In this document: positions 23,938 to 32,909 of the stretch, one piece after another
How positions within the stretch are numbered: position 1 is the stretch's first letter
How the letters are laid out: each line of letters begins with the position of its first letter
Assembly (NCBI GenBank): GCA_030523485.1
Contig: JAUNIJ010000003.1
Span: forward strand, 1 to 32,909
Length of the DNA: 32,909 nt
DNA from: Bacteroidales bacterium
GTDB lineage: Bacteria; Bacteroidota; Bacteroidia; Bacteroidales; Paludibacteraceae
Direction: 5' to 3'
Translations under genes and position numbers: made by a program
The notes under the pieces: model-generated
What the model was told of the DNA's origin: nothing
The model's database searches: none
Seen by the model: the letters and a program-made list of their open reading frames with translations, nothing else

Positions 23938-25539
23938 ATGGCTGACACAAAGTATATTTTCGTTACGGGCGGTGTTGCTTCTTCCCTCGGAAAAGGCATC
24001 ATAGCAGCCTCATTAGGTAAACTCTTGCAAGCCCGCGGCTACAAAGTTACCAATCAAAAACTCGACCCCTATATCAATATTGACCCTGGCACGCTCAATC
24101 CTTATGAGCATGGCGAATGTTACGTGACCGTCGACGGCACCGAAACGGACCTCGACCTCGGTCACTACGAACGTTTTCTCAATGTGGAAACACACAGAGC
24201 AAACAACATCACCACTGGACGCATCTACCAAAACGTCATCAACAGAGAACGTCGGGGCGATTTCCTCGGAAAAACAGTACAAATCATTCCACACATCACC
24301 AACGAAATTAAACGCAATATCCTTCAACTGGGTAAAACGGGAGAGTTCGATTTTATGATTACAGAAATCGGTGGCACCGTTGGCGACATCGAAAGTCTGC
24401 CTTACATCGAAAGCATCCGACAACTGCGTTGGGAAATGGGCAACAACACCTGTTGCATACACCTCACCTACGTTCCCTATGTTGCCGCTGCTGGCGAATT
24501 GAAGACGAAACCAACGCAACACTCCGTAAAAGAGTTGCAACAAGAAGGCGTGCAACCCGACGTGTTGGTGTTACGCACCGAACGTGCGGTGTCGATTGAC
24601 ATCAAGAAAAAAGTTGCACTCTTCTGCAATGTCGACCCTAACTCTGTAATAGAAAACCGAGACGTTAAAACCATCTACGAGGTGCCAATTAAAATGATGG
24701 AAGAAGGACTCGACACTGTTGTGCTACGCAAATTCGGTATCCCCGACGACCGCAAACCCGACATGGAGGCTTGGAACAACTTCCTATACAAGTTGAAAAA
24801 CGCAACCAAAGAGGTAAAAATAGCACTCGTCGGAAAATACGTTCGTCTGCAAGACGCCTACAAATCAATTAGCGAATCGCTCATTCACGCTTCTGCTTAC
24901 AACGATAGGAAATTGAAACTGTCGTACATACTCTCTGAAGACATCACAGCCGACAATGCTGAAGAGATGCTCAGTAAATACGACGGCATTCTCATCGCAC
25001 CAGGTTTTGGCGAAAGAGGTATGGAAGGCAAAGTGCACGCTGCAAAATATGCACGCGAAAACAACAAACCTTGTCTCGGCATTTGTTTCGGCATGCAATG
25101 TATGGCCATCGAGATTGCACGTAATCTATTAGGCTACAAGGATGCCAACTCCACAGAAATAAAACCAGAAACCACACATCCGGTTATCGACATGATGGAA
25201 AGTCAAAAACATGTGCTTGAGAAAGGTGGTAGCATGCGACTTGGAGCCTACGCTTGCCAACTCAAACCGGGTTCAAAGGTGGCTGATATTTACAAAGACA
25301 GCATCATCTACGAAAGACATCGTCATCGTTTCGAATTCAACAGTAACTACGAAGACGAGTTTGCTAAAGTGGGTGCCGTTATTTCAGGAATAAACCCCGA
25401 AACGAATCTGCCAGAGATTCTCGAAATCCCATCGCATCCTTGGTATATCGGCGTACAGTTCCATCCAGAATATCGTAGCACAGTGCTCAACCCACACCCT
25501 CTCTTCGACGCTTTCATCAAAGCAGCAATTAAAGAGTAA
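23938..25539 (+). CDS. pyrG: CTP synthase
   Basis: The enzyme converts UTP to CTP using ATP and glutamine. It has 533 residues, the usual length. The N-terminal amidoligase domain (1-265) begins KYIFVTGGVASSLGKGI, with the P-loop-like SSLGKG, and includes DPYINIDPGTLNPYEHGE and the metal-binding ITEIGGTVGDIES. The C-terminal class I glutaminase (about 290-530) carries the nucleophile Cys383 (CLGICFGMQ) and the His509-Pro-Glu511 pair (QFHPEY). It is a single-gene unit with its own promoter and terminator. Confidence 0.97.
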   Translation: MADTKYIFVTGGVASSLGKGIIAASLGKLLQARGYKVTNQKLDPYINIDPGTLNPYEHGECYVTVDGTETDLDLGHYERFLNVETHRANNITTGRIYQNVINRERRGDFLGKTVQIIPHITNEIKRNILQLGKTGEFDFMITEIGGTVGDIESLPYIESIRQLRWEMGNNTCCIHLTYVPYVAAAGELKTKPTQHSVKELQQEGVQPDVLVLRTERAVSIDIKKKVALFCNVDPNSVIENRDVKTIYEVPIKMMEEGLDTVVLRKFGIPDDRKPDMEAWNNFLYKLKNATKEVKIALVGKYVRLQDAYKSISESLIHASAYNDRKLKLSYILSEDITADNAEEMLSKYDGILIAPGFGERGMEGKVHAAKYARENNKPCLGICFGMQCMAIEIARNLLGYKDANSTEIKPETTHPVIDMMESQKHVLEKGGSMRLGAYACQLKPGSKVADIYKDSIIYERHRHRFEFNSNYEDEFAKVGAVISGINPETNLPEILEIPSHPWYIGVQFHPEYRSTVLNPHPLFDAFIKAAIKE

Positions 25540-25560
25540 TCCGTACACAAAACAATACAA

Positions 25561-25602
25561 CAACAATGCCTCCCGAATCACTCGAGAGGCATTGTTGCTT
25601 TT
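25561..25602 (+). terminator. Rho-independent terminator of pyrG
   Basis: A perfect 12-bp stem (CAACAATGCCTC at 25561-25572 with GAGGCATTGTTG at 25586-25597), a 13-nt loop and CTTTT lie 21 nt after the stop codon. Confidence 0.87.
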
Positions 25603-25663
25603 ATCTATACTCACCCACACAAAAACAGAAGAGAGAAACATCTACCATCATGTCTACAGCCAC

Positions 25664-26128
25664 TTATAAATCAAAACATCTCACCGCCTTTTTAAACGAA
25701 TCATAATCGAATCCCCTGCCCGCCACAAAACGATATAACTTAGGCAATAGCTGTGGATCGTCAGCTTTCAATGTTCGTAGTTTTTCGTTGATAAGCCTCG
25801 ACAACATCTCCAAATATTCCTCTTCGTCTATTTCCTCATCAAGGGCTGTCTCAATAGCCGTCGAATCTAAACGTTTTGCCAACAACATCGCACGTATCTT
25901 TGCCTTTCCCCAATGGTTAAAGCGGAATTTATCGCGAACGAAAGCCACGCAATATCGCTCATCAGAAAGGAAATGCTCTGCATACAATTGGTCAACAATA
26001 GCCTCAACATCTACCTCTTCGTCGCCTTGCCAATTTTGCAGTTTTGCTCTTACTTCACTGGCACAATGTTCCGACTTCGCACAGTAGTTTGCGGCTTTAT
26101 CGTATAGTTTGTCCTTCAATGTTTCCAT
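25664..26128 (-). CDS. recX: Regulatory protein RecX
   Basis: This predicted modulator of RecA filament activity has 154 residues and is made of three-helix RecX repeats. Typical features are YCAKSEHCASEVRAKL (first repeat, the usual R/C-S-xxE-L pattern), VDQLYAEHFLSDERYCVAFVRDK (second, with the conserved F-LSDERYA-like motif) and NHWGKAKIRAMLLAKRL (the G..KI...L-K pattern). RecA is not in the window. The gene begins 25 nt downstream of the tRNA-Leu terminator and has no promoter that I can recognise, so it may depend on read-through. Confidence 0.88.
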   Translation of the reverse strand: METLKDKLYDKAANYCAKSEHCASEVRAKLQNWQGDEEVDVEAIVDQLYAEHFLSDERYCVAFVRDKFRFNHWGKAKIRAMLLAKRLDSTAIETALDEEIDEEEYLEMLSRLINEKLRTLKADDPQLLPKLYRFVAGRGFDYDSFKKAVRCFDL

Positions 26129-26153
26129 CGTTGTCTTTAATAGAAATCAACAA

Positions 26154-26182
26154 AAAAAGCTTGCTTTGTCAGCAAGCTTTTT
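26154..26182 (-). terminator. Terminator of tRNA-Leu
   Basis: On the minus strand a perfect 12-bp stem (26154-26165 with 26171-26182, AAAAAGCTTGCT/AGCAAGCTTTTT) has a 5-nt loop and ends in a T run. It lies 3 nt downstream of the mature tRNA 3' end. Confidence 0.85.
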
Positions 26183-26185
26183 CCG

Positions 26186-26269
26186 TGCCCGAGACCGGAC
26201 TCGAACCGGTACAGCCGCAATGGCCAAAGGATTTTAAGTCCTTCGTGTCTACCATTTCACCACTCGGGC
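26186..26269 (-). tRNA. tRNA-Leu (anticodon UAA)
   Basis: Read on the minus strand it folds as a class II tRNA. The 7-bp acceptor stem is GCCCGAG/CTCGGGC with discriminator A at 26186. The D-arm is GGTGAAATGGTAGACAC, the anticodon stem AAGGA/TCCTT encloses the loop CTTAAAA (anticodon TAA), and a long variable arm is present. The T-arm is CCGGTTCGAGTCCGG. The 3' CCA is not encoded, as is common in Bacteroidota. Its length is 84 nt. Confidence 0.97.
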
Positions 26270-26278
26270 AAAGCGGTG

Positions 26279-26309
26279 CAAAAGTACAACATTTTTTTCG
26301 TTCGACAAA
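26279..26309 (-). promoter_or_regulatory. Promoter of tRNA-Leu
   Basis: On the minus strand TTTG (plus 26306-26309), a 19-bp spacer and TACTTTTG (plus 26279-26286) match the Bacteroidota -33/-7 consensus perfectly, about 10 nt before the mature tRNA 5' end. The -33 box abuts the argS terminator. Confidence 0.8.
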
Positions 26310-26343
26310 AAGAAACAGAGAAGATTTCCTTACTCTGTTTCTT
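26306..26343 (-). terminator. Terminator of argS
   Basis: On the minus strand a perfect 11-bp stem (AAGAAACAGAG/CTCTGTTTCTT; plus 26310-26320 with 26333-26343) has a 12-nt loop and is followed by TTTG. It begins 34 nt after the argS stop. Its T tail overlaps the -33 TTTG of the tRNA-Leu promoter. Confidence 0.75.
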
Positions 26344-26376
26344 ATATTTGTCTATGCGTATGTTTTTTTGCGTGTT

Positions 26377-28170
26377 CTACATCCTTTCTGGCACTTCAAT
26401 GCCAAGCAGATGCATGCCTTGAGCTATTACTTTAGCCACAGCTTGCGAGAGCACCAAACGGAATCGACGCTTTCTCTCGTCCTCTTCTTTCAACATTGAG
26501 AAGTCGTGATAGAATTGGTTGTATTCCTTCACTAGGTCGTACACATAGTTAGCAATCAATGCTGGACTAAACTGTGTGCCAGCCTCTTTAACAACACCAG
26601 GGAAGTTACTCAGCATTTGTATCAAATAGGTCTCCTTTTCGCTCAATGTCACATCTTTATCGAGATGGTCATAAGCAATGTTTTGCTCTGTTGCTTTGCG
26701 CAACACCGACTTAATACGTGCATGTGTGTACTGTATGAATGGTCCTGTATTACCATTGAAATCGATTGATTCCTTGGGGTTGAACATCATATTTTTTCTT
26801 GGGTCTACCTTTAATATAAAATATTTCAACGCACCCAAACCAATCATGCGACAGGTGTTTTGGAATTCTTCTGGAGTGCAGTCGGCAAGTTTTCCCGACT
26901 CTTCCGAGGTTGTTCGTGCCGTAGCCACCATTTCTGCCATGAGGTCGTCGGCATCTACCACCGTACCCTCGCGGCTTTTCATCTTGCCTTCTGGCAGTTC
27001 TACCATGCCATAGGAGAAATGTACGAGGCTTTTTCCCCATTCAAAACCCAATTTGTCTAACAACAGCGAGAGTACCTGAAAGTGATAGTTTTGTTCGTTA
27101 CCAACCACATAAACCATCTTATTGATGGGATAGTCGGCATAACGCATCTTAGCTGTGCCGATGTCCTGAGTCATGTACACCGAGGTGCCATCGGTACGAA
27201 GCAACAGTTTTTCGTCTAACCCATCGTTGGTAAGGTTTGCCCATACAGAGCCATCTTCGCGACGATAGAAGATGCCAGCTTCCAAACCACGTTCTACCTC
27301 TTGTTTTCCTACTAAATAGGTTTGCGACTCGTAGTATATTTTGTCGAAACTGACACCCATTTCTTTGTAAGTCTCATCGAAACCAGCGTAGACCCACTCG
27401 TTCATTTTTTGCCACAACGCACGCACTTCTGGGTCGCCTTGTTCCCATTTCAGCAGCATGGCTTGCGCTTCTTTGATGATTGGCGACTCTTTTTTGGCAT
27501 CCTCTTCGCTCATGCCTTGTGCCATCAGTTCTTTCACTTCTGCACGGTAGGCTTTGTCGAAGGCAACATAGAAGTCACCTACCAAGTGATCGCCTTTCTT
27601 ACCTGCTGTTGCTGGAGTAACGCCATTGCCGAAACGCAACCAAGCTAACATCGATTTACAGATATGAATGCCGCGGTCGTTCACAATATTGGTTTTCACC
27701 ACATTCCAACCGTTGGCTTTCTGAATCTCTGCTATTGAGTGACCCAACAGATTGTTGCGTACGTGTCCTAAATGAAGTGGTTTGTTGGTGTTTGGCGACG
27801 AGTACTCCACCATCATCAGAGGAGCATCGGGCGTAGCAACACGATAGCCGTAGTTGTTGTCGTGCGAAATCTCGTCGAGCAAGTCGAGCCAATGACTTTG
27901 TGAGATGGAGAGGTTTAGAAAACCTTTCACTACGTTATAGTTGGCTATCAGACCACTCTGTTGTTTCAGATGTTCGCCAATCTCCGCACCGATCACATCG
28001 GGCGATTTGTGCGCTTGTTTTGTGAATGGGAATGTGACCACGGTCAAATCCCCTTCAAACTCTTTTTTTGTTTTTTGGATTTGGATGTTGCCACATTCGG
28101 CATCGATGTCGTACAATGCTTTCACTGCAGCAACAATGCCTTGTGCCAATGTCTGTTCTATATTATTCAT
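26377..28170 (-). CDS. argS: Arginyl-tRNA synthetase
   Basis: This is a class I aminoacyl-tRNA synthetase of 597 residues. The N-terminal Arg-tRNA-synthetase-specific domain spans about 1-100. The catalytic domain has SPNTNKPLHLGHVRNN, with the HIGH-type motif HLGH at 133-136. There is no canonical KMSKS; the expected region reads EGKMKSREGTVV, the usual ArgS variant. The C-terminal DALR anticodon-binding domain ends LSQAVAKVIAQGMHLLGIEV followed by PERM, the characteristic ArgS terminus. It is 8 nt downstream of a lipoprotein gene. Confidence 0.97.
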   Translation of the reverse strand: MNNIEQTLAQGIVAAVKALYDIDAECGNIQIQKTKKEFEGDLTVVTFPFTKQAHKSPDVIGAEIGEHLKQQSGLIANYNVVKGFLNLSISQSHWLDLLDEISHDNNYGYRVATPDAPLMMVEYSSPNTNKPLHLGHVRNNLLGHSIAEIQKANGWNVVKTNIVNDRGIHICKSMLAWLRFGNGVTPATAGKKGDHLVGDFYVAFDKAYRAEVKELMAQGMSEEDAKKESPIIKEAQAMLLKWEQGDPEVRALWQKMNEWVYAGFDETYKEMGVSFDKIYYESQTYLVGKQEVERGLEAGIFYRREDGSVWANLTNDGLDEKLLLRTDGTSVYMTQDIGTAKMRYADYPINKMVYVVGNEQNYHFQVLSLLLDKLGFEWGKSLVHFSYGMVELPEGKMKSREGTVVDADDLMAEMVATARTTSEESGKLADCTPEEFQNTCRMIGLGALKYFILKVDPRKNMMFNPKESIDFNGNTGPFIQYTHARIKSVLRKATEQNIAYDHLDKDVTLSEKETYLIQMLSNFPGVVKEAGTQFSPALIANYVYDLVKEYNQFYHDFSMLKEEDERKRRFRLVLSQAVAKVIAQGMHLLGIEVPERM

Positions 28171-28178
28171 TTGTTTAT

Positions 28179-28700
28179 CTATTCTATTAGTACTCTTGTG
28201 GCAGGAATATCGCCACCCGCACCTATTTCAAAGGTGTTCGGGTAGTATACGATGACATCGGCGCCGACCATTATGTCGCTCTCACCATAAATCAATGCTT
28301 TGTCGATAGAGAATTTGAAACTGTCGACATCAGAGACAATCACGATGCTGTGCTCGTCCACACTCACAACAATGCCTTCAATCCAATGTTCCAACACTCG
28401 AATCGACAACGCATTAATGGTGTCGCCATCTTGTTGGTCGTAACCAACAGCAATGATGTCTTCGTTGTAAATCGAATCGGATTGCTCTACGGTGGAATCT
28501 ACACTGACGAGTAAGGTTCTGTCGCCCTCTGTCGACTCCAACAGCATGAAGTTGCCTGCCTTCAGCACCAAGCGCCCCATCACCTCGTATTTCGTTTTCA
28601 CGTCAGCATCGGCACCGCCACCTTCTGCCTCCTTGTTTTTGTTGCAACCAACGAGGGCAAGAAGCAGTGTCAACACAAGTAAAGTTCGAACTGTTTTCAT
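28179..28700 (-). CDS. Putative lipoprotein of unknown function
   Basis: I do not recognise a family. The 173-residue product has a clear lipobox LVGC with lipidation at Cys19, then a Gly/Glu/Asp-rich linker (20-35). Two similar beta-rich halves follow: VMGRLVLKAGNFMLLESTEGDRTLLVSV (about 40-67) and IEGIVVSVDEHSIVIVSDVD through LIYGESDIMVGADVIVYY (about 108-155). The pattern of short strands with acidic turns suggests an OB- or small-barrel-like fold, perhaps duplicated. It lies between ychF (14 nt) and argS (8 nt), so it is probably co-transcribed with housekeeping genes. Confidence 0.8.
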   Translation of the reverse strand: MKTVRTLLVLTLLLALVGCNKNKEAEGGGADADVKTKYEVMGRLVLKAGNFMLLESTEGDRTLLVSVDSTVEQSDSIYNEDIIAVGYDQQDGDTINALSIRVLEHWIEGIVVSVDEHSIVIVSDVDSFKFSIDKALIYGESDIMVGADVIVYYPNTFEIGAGGDIPATRVLIE

Positions 28701-28714
28701 CTCCTTTATTTAGT

Positions 28715-29818
28715 TTAAACGTTGAAACGGAAATGCATGATGTCACCGTCTTGCACCAGGTAGTCTTTTCCTTCAACCGACATCTTTCCGGCTTCTTTCA
28801 CGGCATTTTCGCTACCCAACGCCACAAAATCTTCGTATTTTATGACTTCTGCACGAATGAAGCCGCGCTCAAAATCGGAGTGGATAACGCCAGCGCACTG
28901 TGGTGCTTTGTAGCCGTCGCGGAAGGTCCACGCACGCACCTCGTCGCTTCCTGCTGTGAGGAAGGTTTTATAGTTGAGCAAACGGTAAGCCGATTTTATT
29001 AAGCGTGTCACACCCGACTCTTGCAAACCGAGTTCTTCCAAAAACATCTGACGCTCATCGTAGGTTTCCAACTCGGCTATCTCTGCTTCTGTTTTTGCAG
29101 CAAGCACAAGCACTTCAGCGTTTTCTGCTTTCACTGCTTCGCGAACCATTTCAACGTATTTGTTGCCTGTCACTGCCGACGCATCGTCGACATTGCAAAC
29201 ATACATCACGGGTTTAGCTGTCAACAGAAAGAGGTCGTGAGCCACTGCCTCTTCTTCCTTGTTTATCAATTCAACGGTGCGTGCCGACAGACCTTGCTCG
29301 AGAGCTGCTTTGTAGCGAGCCAACACTTCGTAAGCCACTTTGGCTTGTTTGTCGCCGCCCGTTTGCGCCTGTTTGTACACTTTTTGAATACGACTCTCTA
29401 TGGTTTCGAGGTCGCGCAGTTGCAACTCAGTATCGATAATTTCTTTATCGCGCACTGGGTTTACACTGCCATCGACATGCACCACATTGTCGTCGTCGAA
29501 GCAACGCAACACATGTATGATGGCATCTGTCTCTCTGATATTTGCTAAAAATTTATTGCCAAGACCTTCGCCTTGTGATGCTCCTTTTACCAATCCTGCG
29601 ATATCAACAATTTCGATGGTTGTAGGAATAACGCGTTCTGGTTTGCACAATTCTGCCAGTTTATTCAATCGTTCGTCTGGCACTGTGATAACGCCAACGT
29701 TCGGCTCAATGGTGCAGAATGGGAAGTTAGCAGACTGTGCCTTTGCATTCGACAGGCAATTAAAAAGAGTTGATTTGCCTACATTAGGCAAACCAACGAT
29801 TCCGCATTGTAACGACAT
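28715..29818 (-). CDS. ychF: Redox-responsive ATPase YchF (OLA1 family)
   Basis: This is a TRAFAC/OBG-family P-loop protein of 367 residues that binds ribosomes and is linked to stress responses. G1 is GLPNVGKST (9-17), with FPFCTIEPNVG as the G2/switch I region and DIAGLVKGASQGEGLG as G3. The G4 position reads NVDD instead of NKxD, consistent with the ATP preference of this subfamily. A coiled-coil insertion and a C-terminal TGS domain (TFRDGYKAPQCAGVIHSDFE, ending DIMHFRFNV) complete the protein. It follows gyrB by 38 nt and precedes the lipoprotein gene by 14 nt. Confidence 0.96.
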   Translation of the reverse strand: MSLQCGIVGLPNVGKSTLFNCLSNAKAQSANFPFCTIEPNVGVITVPDERLNKLAELCKPERVIPTTIEIVDIAGLVKGASQGEGLGNKFLANIRETDAIIHVLRCFDDDNVVHVDGSVNPVRDKEIIDTELQLRDLETIESRIQKVYKQAQTGGDKQAKVAYEVLARYKAALEQGLSARTVELINKEEEAVAHDLFLLTAKPVMYVCNVDDASAVTGNKYVEMVREAVKAENAEVLVLAAKTEAEIAELETYDERQMFLEELGLQESGVTRLIKSAYRLLNYKTFLTAGSDEVRAWTFRDGYKAPQCAGVIHSDFERGFIRAEVIKYEDFVALGSENAVKEAGKMSVEGKDYLVQDGDIMHFRFNV

Positions 29819-29856
29819 ATTTTAATGTGAGTTATTTGCTAGATTAGAAATATTTA

Positions 29857-31854
<1,998 letters not shown>

Positions 31855-31881
31855 TTATTTGCTTAGGAAAATTATATGCTA

Positions 31882-31912
31882 CAAAGATACGTCTTTTTAT
31901 TTATTTTTCAAT
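31882..31912 (-). promoter_or_regulatory. Promoter of the gyrB operon
   Basis: On the minus strand ATTG (plus 31909-31912, 3 of 4 to TTTG), a 19-bp spacer and a perfect TATCTTTG (plus 31882-31889) lie about 40 nt upstream of the gyrB ATG. Confidence 0.65.
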
Positions 31913-31974
31913 GCCTTTCCACCTCATTTTTCGCAACAAAAATGCAATATTTTCTCACCGCGATTTCTCAGACT

Positions 31975-32006
31975 ATTGCCAAATCAAGAAAAAAGAATTA
32001 CCTTTG
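31975..32006 (+). promoter_or_regulatory. Promoter of the secreted-protein gene
   Basis: ATTG (31975-31978, 3 of 4 to TTTG), a 20-bp spacer and a perfect TACCTTTG (31999-32006) predict a start near 32012. The resulting 5' leader of about 70 nt begins with a small hairpin (32018-32040). Confidence 0.65.
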
Positions 32007-32017
32007 CACCGAATGTG

Positions 32018-32040
32018 CCGTAACTTACAATTTGTTACGG
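32018..32040 (+). promoter_or_regulatory. 5'-leader hairpin
   Basis: A perfect 7-bp inverted repeat (CCGTAAC/GTTACGG) with a 9-nt loop lies directly after the predicted transcript start and about 40 nt before the start codon. No T run follows, so it is not a terminator. It may protect the 5' end or be a protein-binding site. Confidence 0.4.
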
Positions 32041-32081
32041 ACGATAGATTCAAGAAAAACCTTACAACAGAAAAAAGAGAT

Positions 32082-32657
32082 ATGAAAAAATTCTATTTGT
32101 TGTGCGCAGTTGCTATGCTCTCACTCTCGCTTAGTGCTGCCGGACACCTGAAATTCAAGGGTGTAGAGATTCGTGGTTCCGTGAATGCTTTCGTGCAAGA
32201 AATGGAACAACAAGGGCTGAAGTTCGTCAGCCGCAACGACAACGAAGTGACACTGAAAGGCTCGTTTGCTGGTTATAAAGACTGCCAAATCCTCGTCGTC
32301 GCTTCTGAAAAAAGCGACAGCATCAGTCAAGTTATCGTAAAACTGCCTGACGAAGATTTGTGGAACGTGTTGGAAGAGGTGTACCTCGACCTACAAAAAC
32401 GCTATTCTGAAAAATATGGCGAACCATACACCGAAGAATACAACAAGAACAGCGCTGGCACCGACTTCTCGAAAATGGTAGCATTGAAAGACGGCGAAGC
32501 AAGCTACCGCTCTGTTTACTCACTACACGGAGGTGCCGTGACGGTGAAAATCGCTTATTCAAACTATCCTTACGCTGTGAAAGGTCACGTTGAAATCATC
32601 TACAACGACACAATCAACGAGACAAACAGACAGAAAGAGCTAAACAACGACATTTAA
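32082..32657 (+). CDS. Secreted protein of unknown function
   Basis: I do not know a named family. The 191-residue product has a signal peptide (MKKFYLLCAVAMLSLSLSAA, cleavage near residue 19-20). The mature N-terminus HLKFKGVEIRGSVNAFVQEM resembles the start of many small Bacteroidales secreted proteins of unknown role. A beta-strand region with DNEVTLKGSFAGYKDC follows, then a helical stretch around DLWNVLEEVYLDLQKRYSEK and a second strand-rich part ending VKGHVEIIYNDTINE. There is no lipobox and no transmembrane helix in the mature part. The start at 32082 follows a purine-rich AAAAAGAG stretch; the open frame extends upstream but that part lies before the predicted promoter. It is divergent from gyrB. 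Confidence 0.85.
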   Translation: MKKFYLLCAVAMLSLSLSAAGHLKFKGVEIRGSVNAFVQEMEQQGLKFVSRNDNEVTLKGSFAGYKDCQILVVASEKSDSISQVIVKLPDEDLWNVLEEVYLDLQKRYSEKYGEPYTEEYNKNSAGTDFSKMVALKDGEASYRSVYSLHGGAVTVKIAYSNYPYAVKGHVEIIYNDTINETNRQKELNNDI

Positions 32658-32685
32658 TCAGCCTTAGCTAACAACGCATAAAAAG

Positions 32686-32720
32686 GAGCAATTTCCAATT
32701 GTTGGAAGTTGCTCTTTTTT
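32686..32720 (+). terminator. Rho-independent terminator of the secreted-protein gene
   Basis: A 13-bp stem (GAGCAATTTCCAA at 32686-32698 with TTGGAAGTTGCTC at 32702-32714, one G-U pair), a 3-nt loop and six T residues follow 28 nt after the stop. Confidence 0.88.
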
Positions 32721-32773
32721 ATATTTAGACTGACACAGAAAACGTTGCACAAGAAAAAAAATCATGACGGCAC

Positions 32774-32909
32774 AAAATTGTTGTCAGCGTGAACGAAAAA
32801 ATTTATGCCCACAAGAAATTATTTTCGGCATGAAAATTTCCGTGCATCCCAAAATGAAATTATTTTCAGCGTGCACGAAACTGAAACTCTCCACAAGAAA
32901 TTATTTTCG
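32774..32909. repeat. 41-bp-period direct repeat array (right end)
   Basis: Units of exactly 41 nt start at 32774, 32815 and 32856, and a fourth begins at 32897 and is cut by the window end. The unit at 32856-32896 matches the left-end unit at 56-96 at 38 of 41 positions and has the same CGTGCACG palindrome. The unit at 32815 ends CGTGCATCCCAAAAT, resembling the first 14 nt of the window. The array lies in intergenic DNA after a terminator and has the same orientation as the left array. Confidence 0.85.

Noticed and set aside
24013-24555. A 180-codon minus-strand open frame inside pyrG
   Set aside because: Antisense shadow of a highly conserved gene; no domain or start signal.
29021-29548. 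A 175-codon plus-strand open frame inside ychF
   Set aside because: Antisense shadow; composition rich in His, Cys and Phe is typical of a complementary frame.

Overview
The window looks like a chromosomal segment of a Bacteroidota bacterium, most likely Prevotella or a close relative. The evidence is consistent across the window: several intergenic regions carry the Bacteroidota sigma-factor -7 box TAnnTTTG, some with a TTTG-like -33 box 19-20 bp upstream. The gene order porG-uppS-bamA-ompH-ompH-murI is the one I recall from Porphyromonas/Bacteroides genomes. There are many SPII-type lipoproteins and a radical SAM/lipoprotein pair of a Bacteroidales type. No phage, transposase, CRISPR array or rRNA was seen; the content is mostly housekeeping and cell envelope.

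Layout. Positions 1-180 and 32774-32909 (the two window ends) hold direct arrays of the same degenerate 41-bp-period repeat. A plus-strand block (398-6535) encodes a TetR regulator and a tripartite RND efflux pump (adaptor, inner-membrane pump, outer-membrane channel), ending at a terminator. A second plus-strand block (6738-12234) runs tldD-tldE-lpxH, two small lipoproteins and a radical SAM/SPASM enzyme, with gaps of only 5-62 nt. It ends at a 22-bp perfect hairpin shared with the convergent block. The minus-strand block 12341-20858 reads, in transcription order, porG-uppS-bamA, three OmpH/Skp-like chaperones, murI, a short-chain dehydrogenase and a two-domain VOC protein, with a terminator-like hairpin before the third OmpH gene. 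A minus-strand DUF1294-GNAT-glmS unit (21024-23721) diverges from pyrG (23938-25539, plus). Then come recX and tRNA-Leu(UAA), then a minus-strand gyrB-ychF-lipoprotein-argS unit (26377-31842). Divergent from gyrB is a secreted protein of unknown function (32082-32657).

How the genes fit together. The main themes are envelope building (BamA, Skp-like chaperones, UppS, MurI, GlmS, LpxH, PorG), drug or toxic-compound export (RND pump) and core information processing (GyrB, ArgS, tRNA-Leu, YchF, RecX).

The best candidate for an under-described system is the block 6738-12234. A SPASM-type radical SAM enzyme sits directly after two lipoproteins that both carry repeated Tyr-Gly-x-(x)-Pro motifs near the membrane anchor, and the same apparent transcription unit begins with the TldD/TldE peptidase pair, which elsewhere matures or degrades modified peptides. 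The rSAM/lipoprotein pairing itself has been noticed in family databases, but its chemistry is, to my knowledge, unknown. The link to TldD/E and to the upstream second lipoprotein is my inference.
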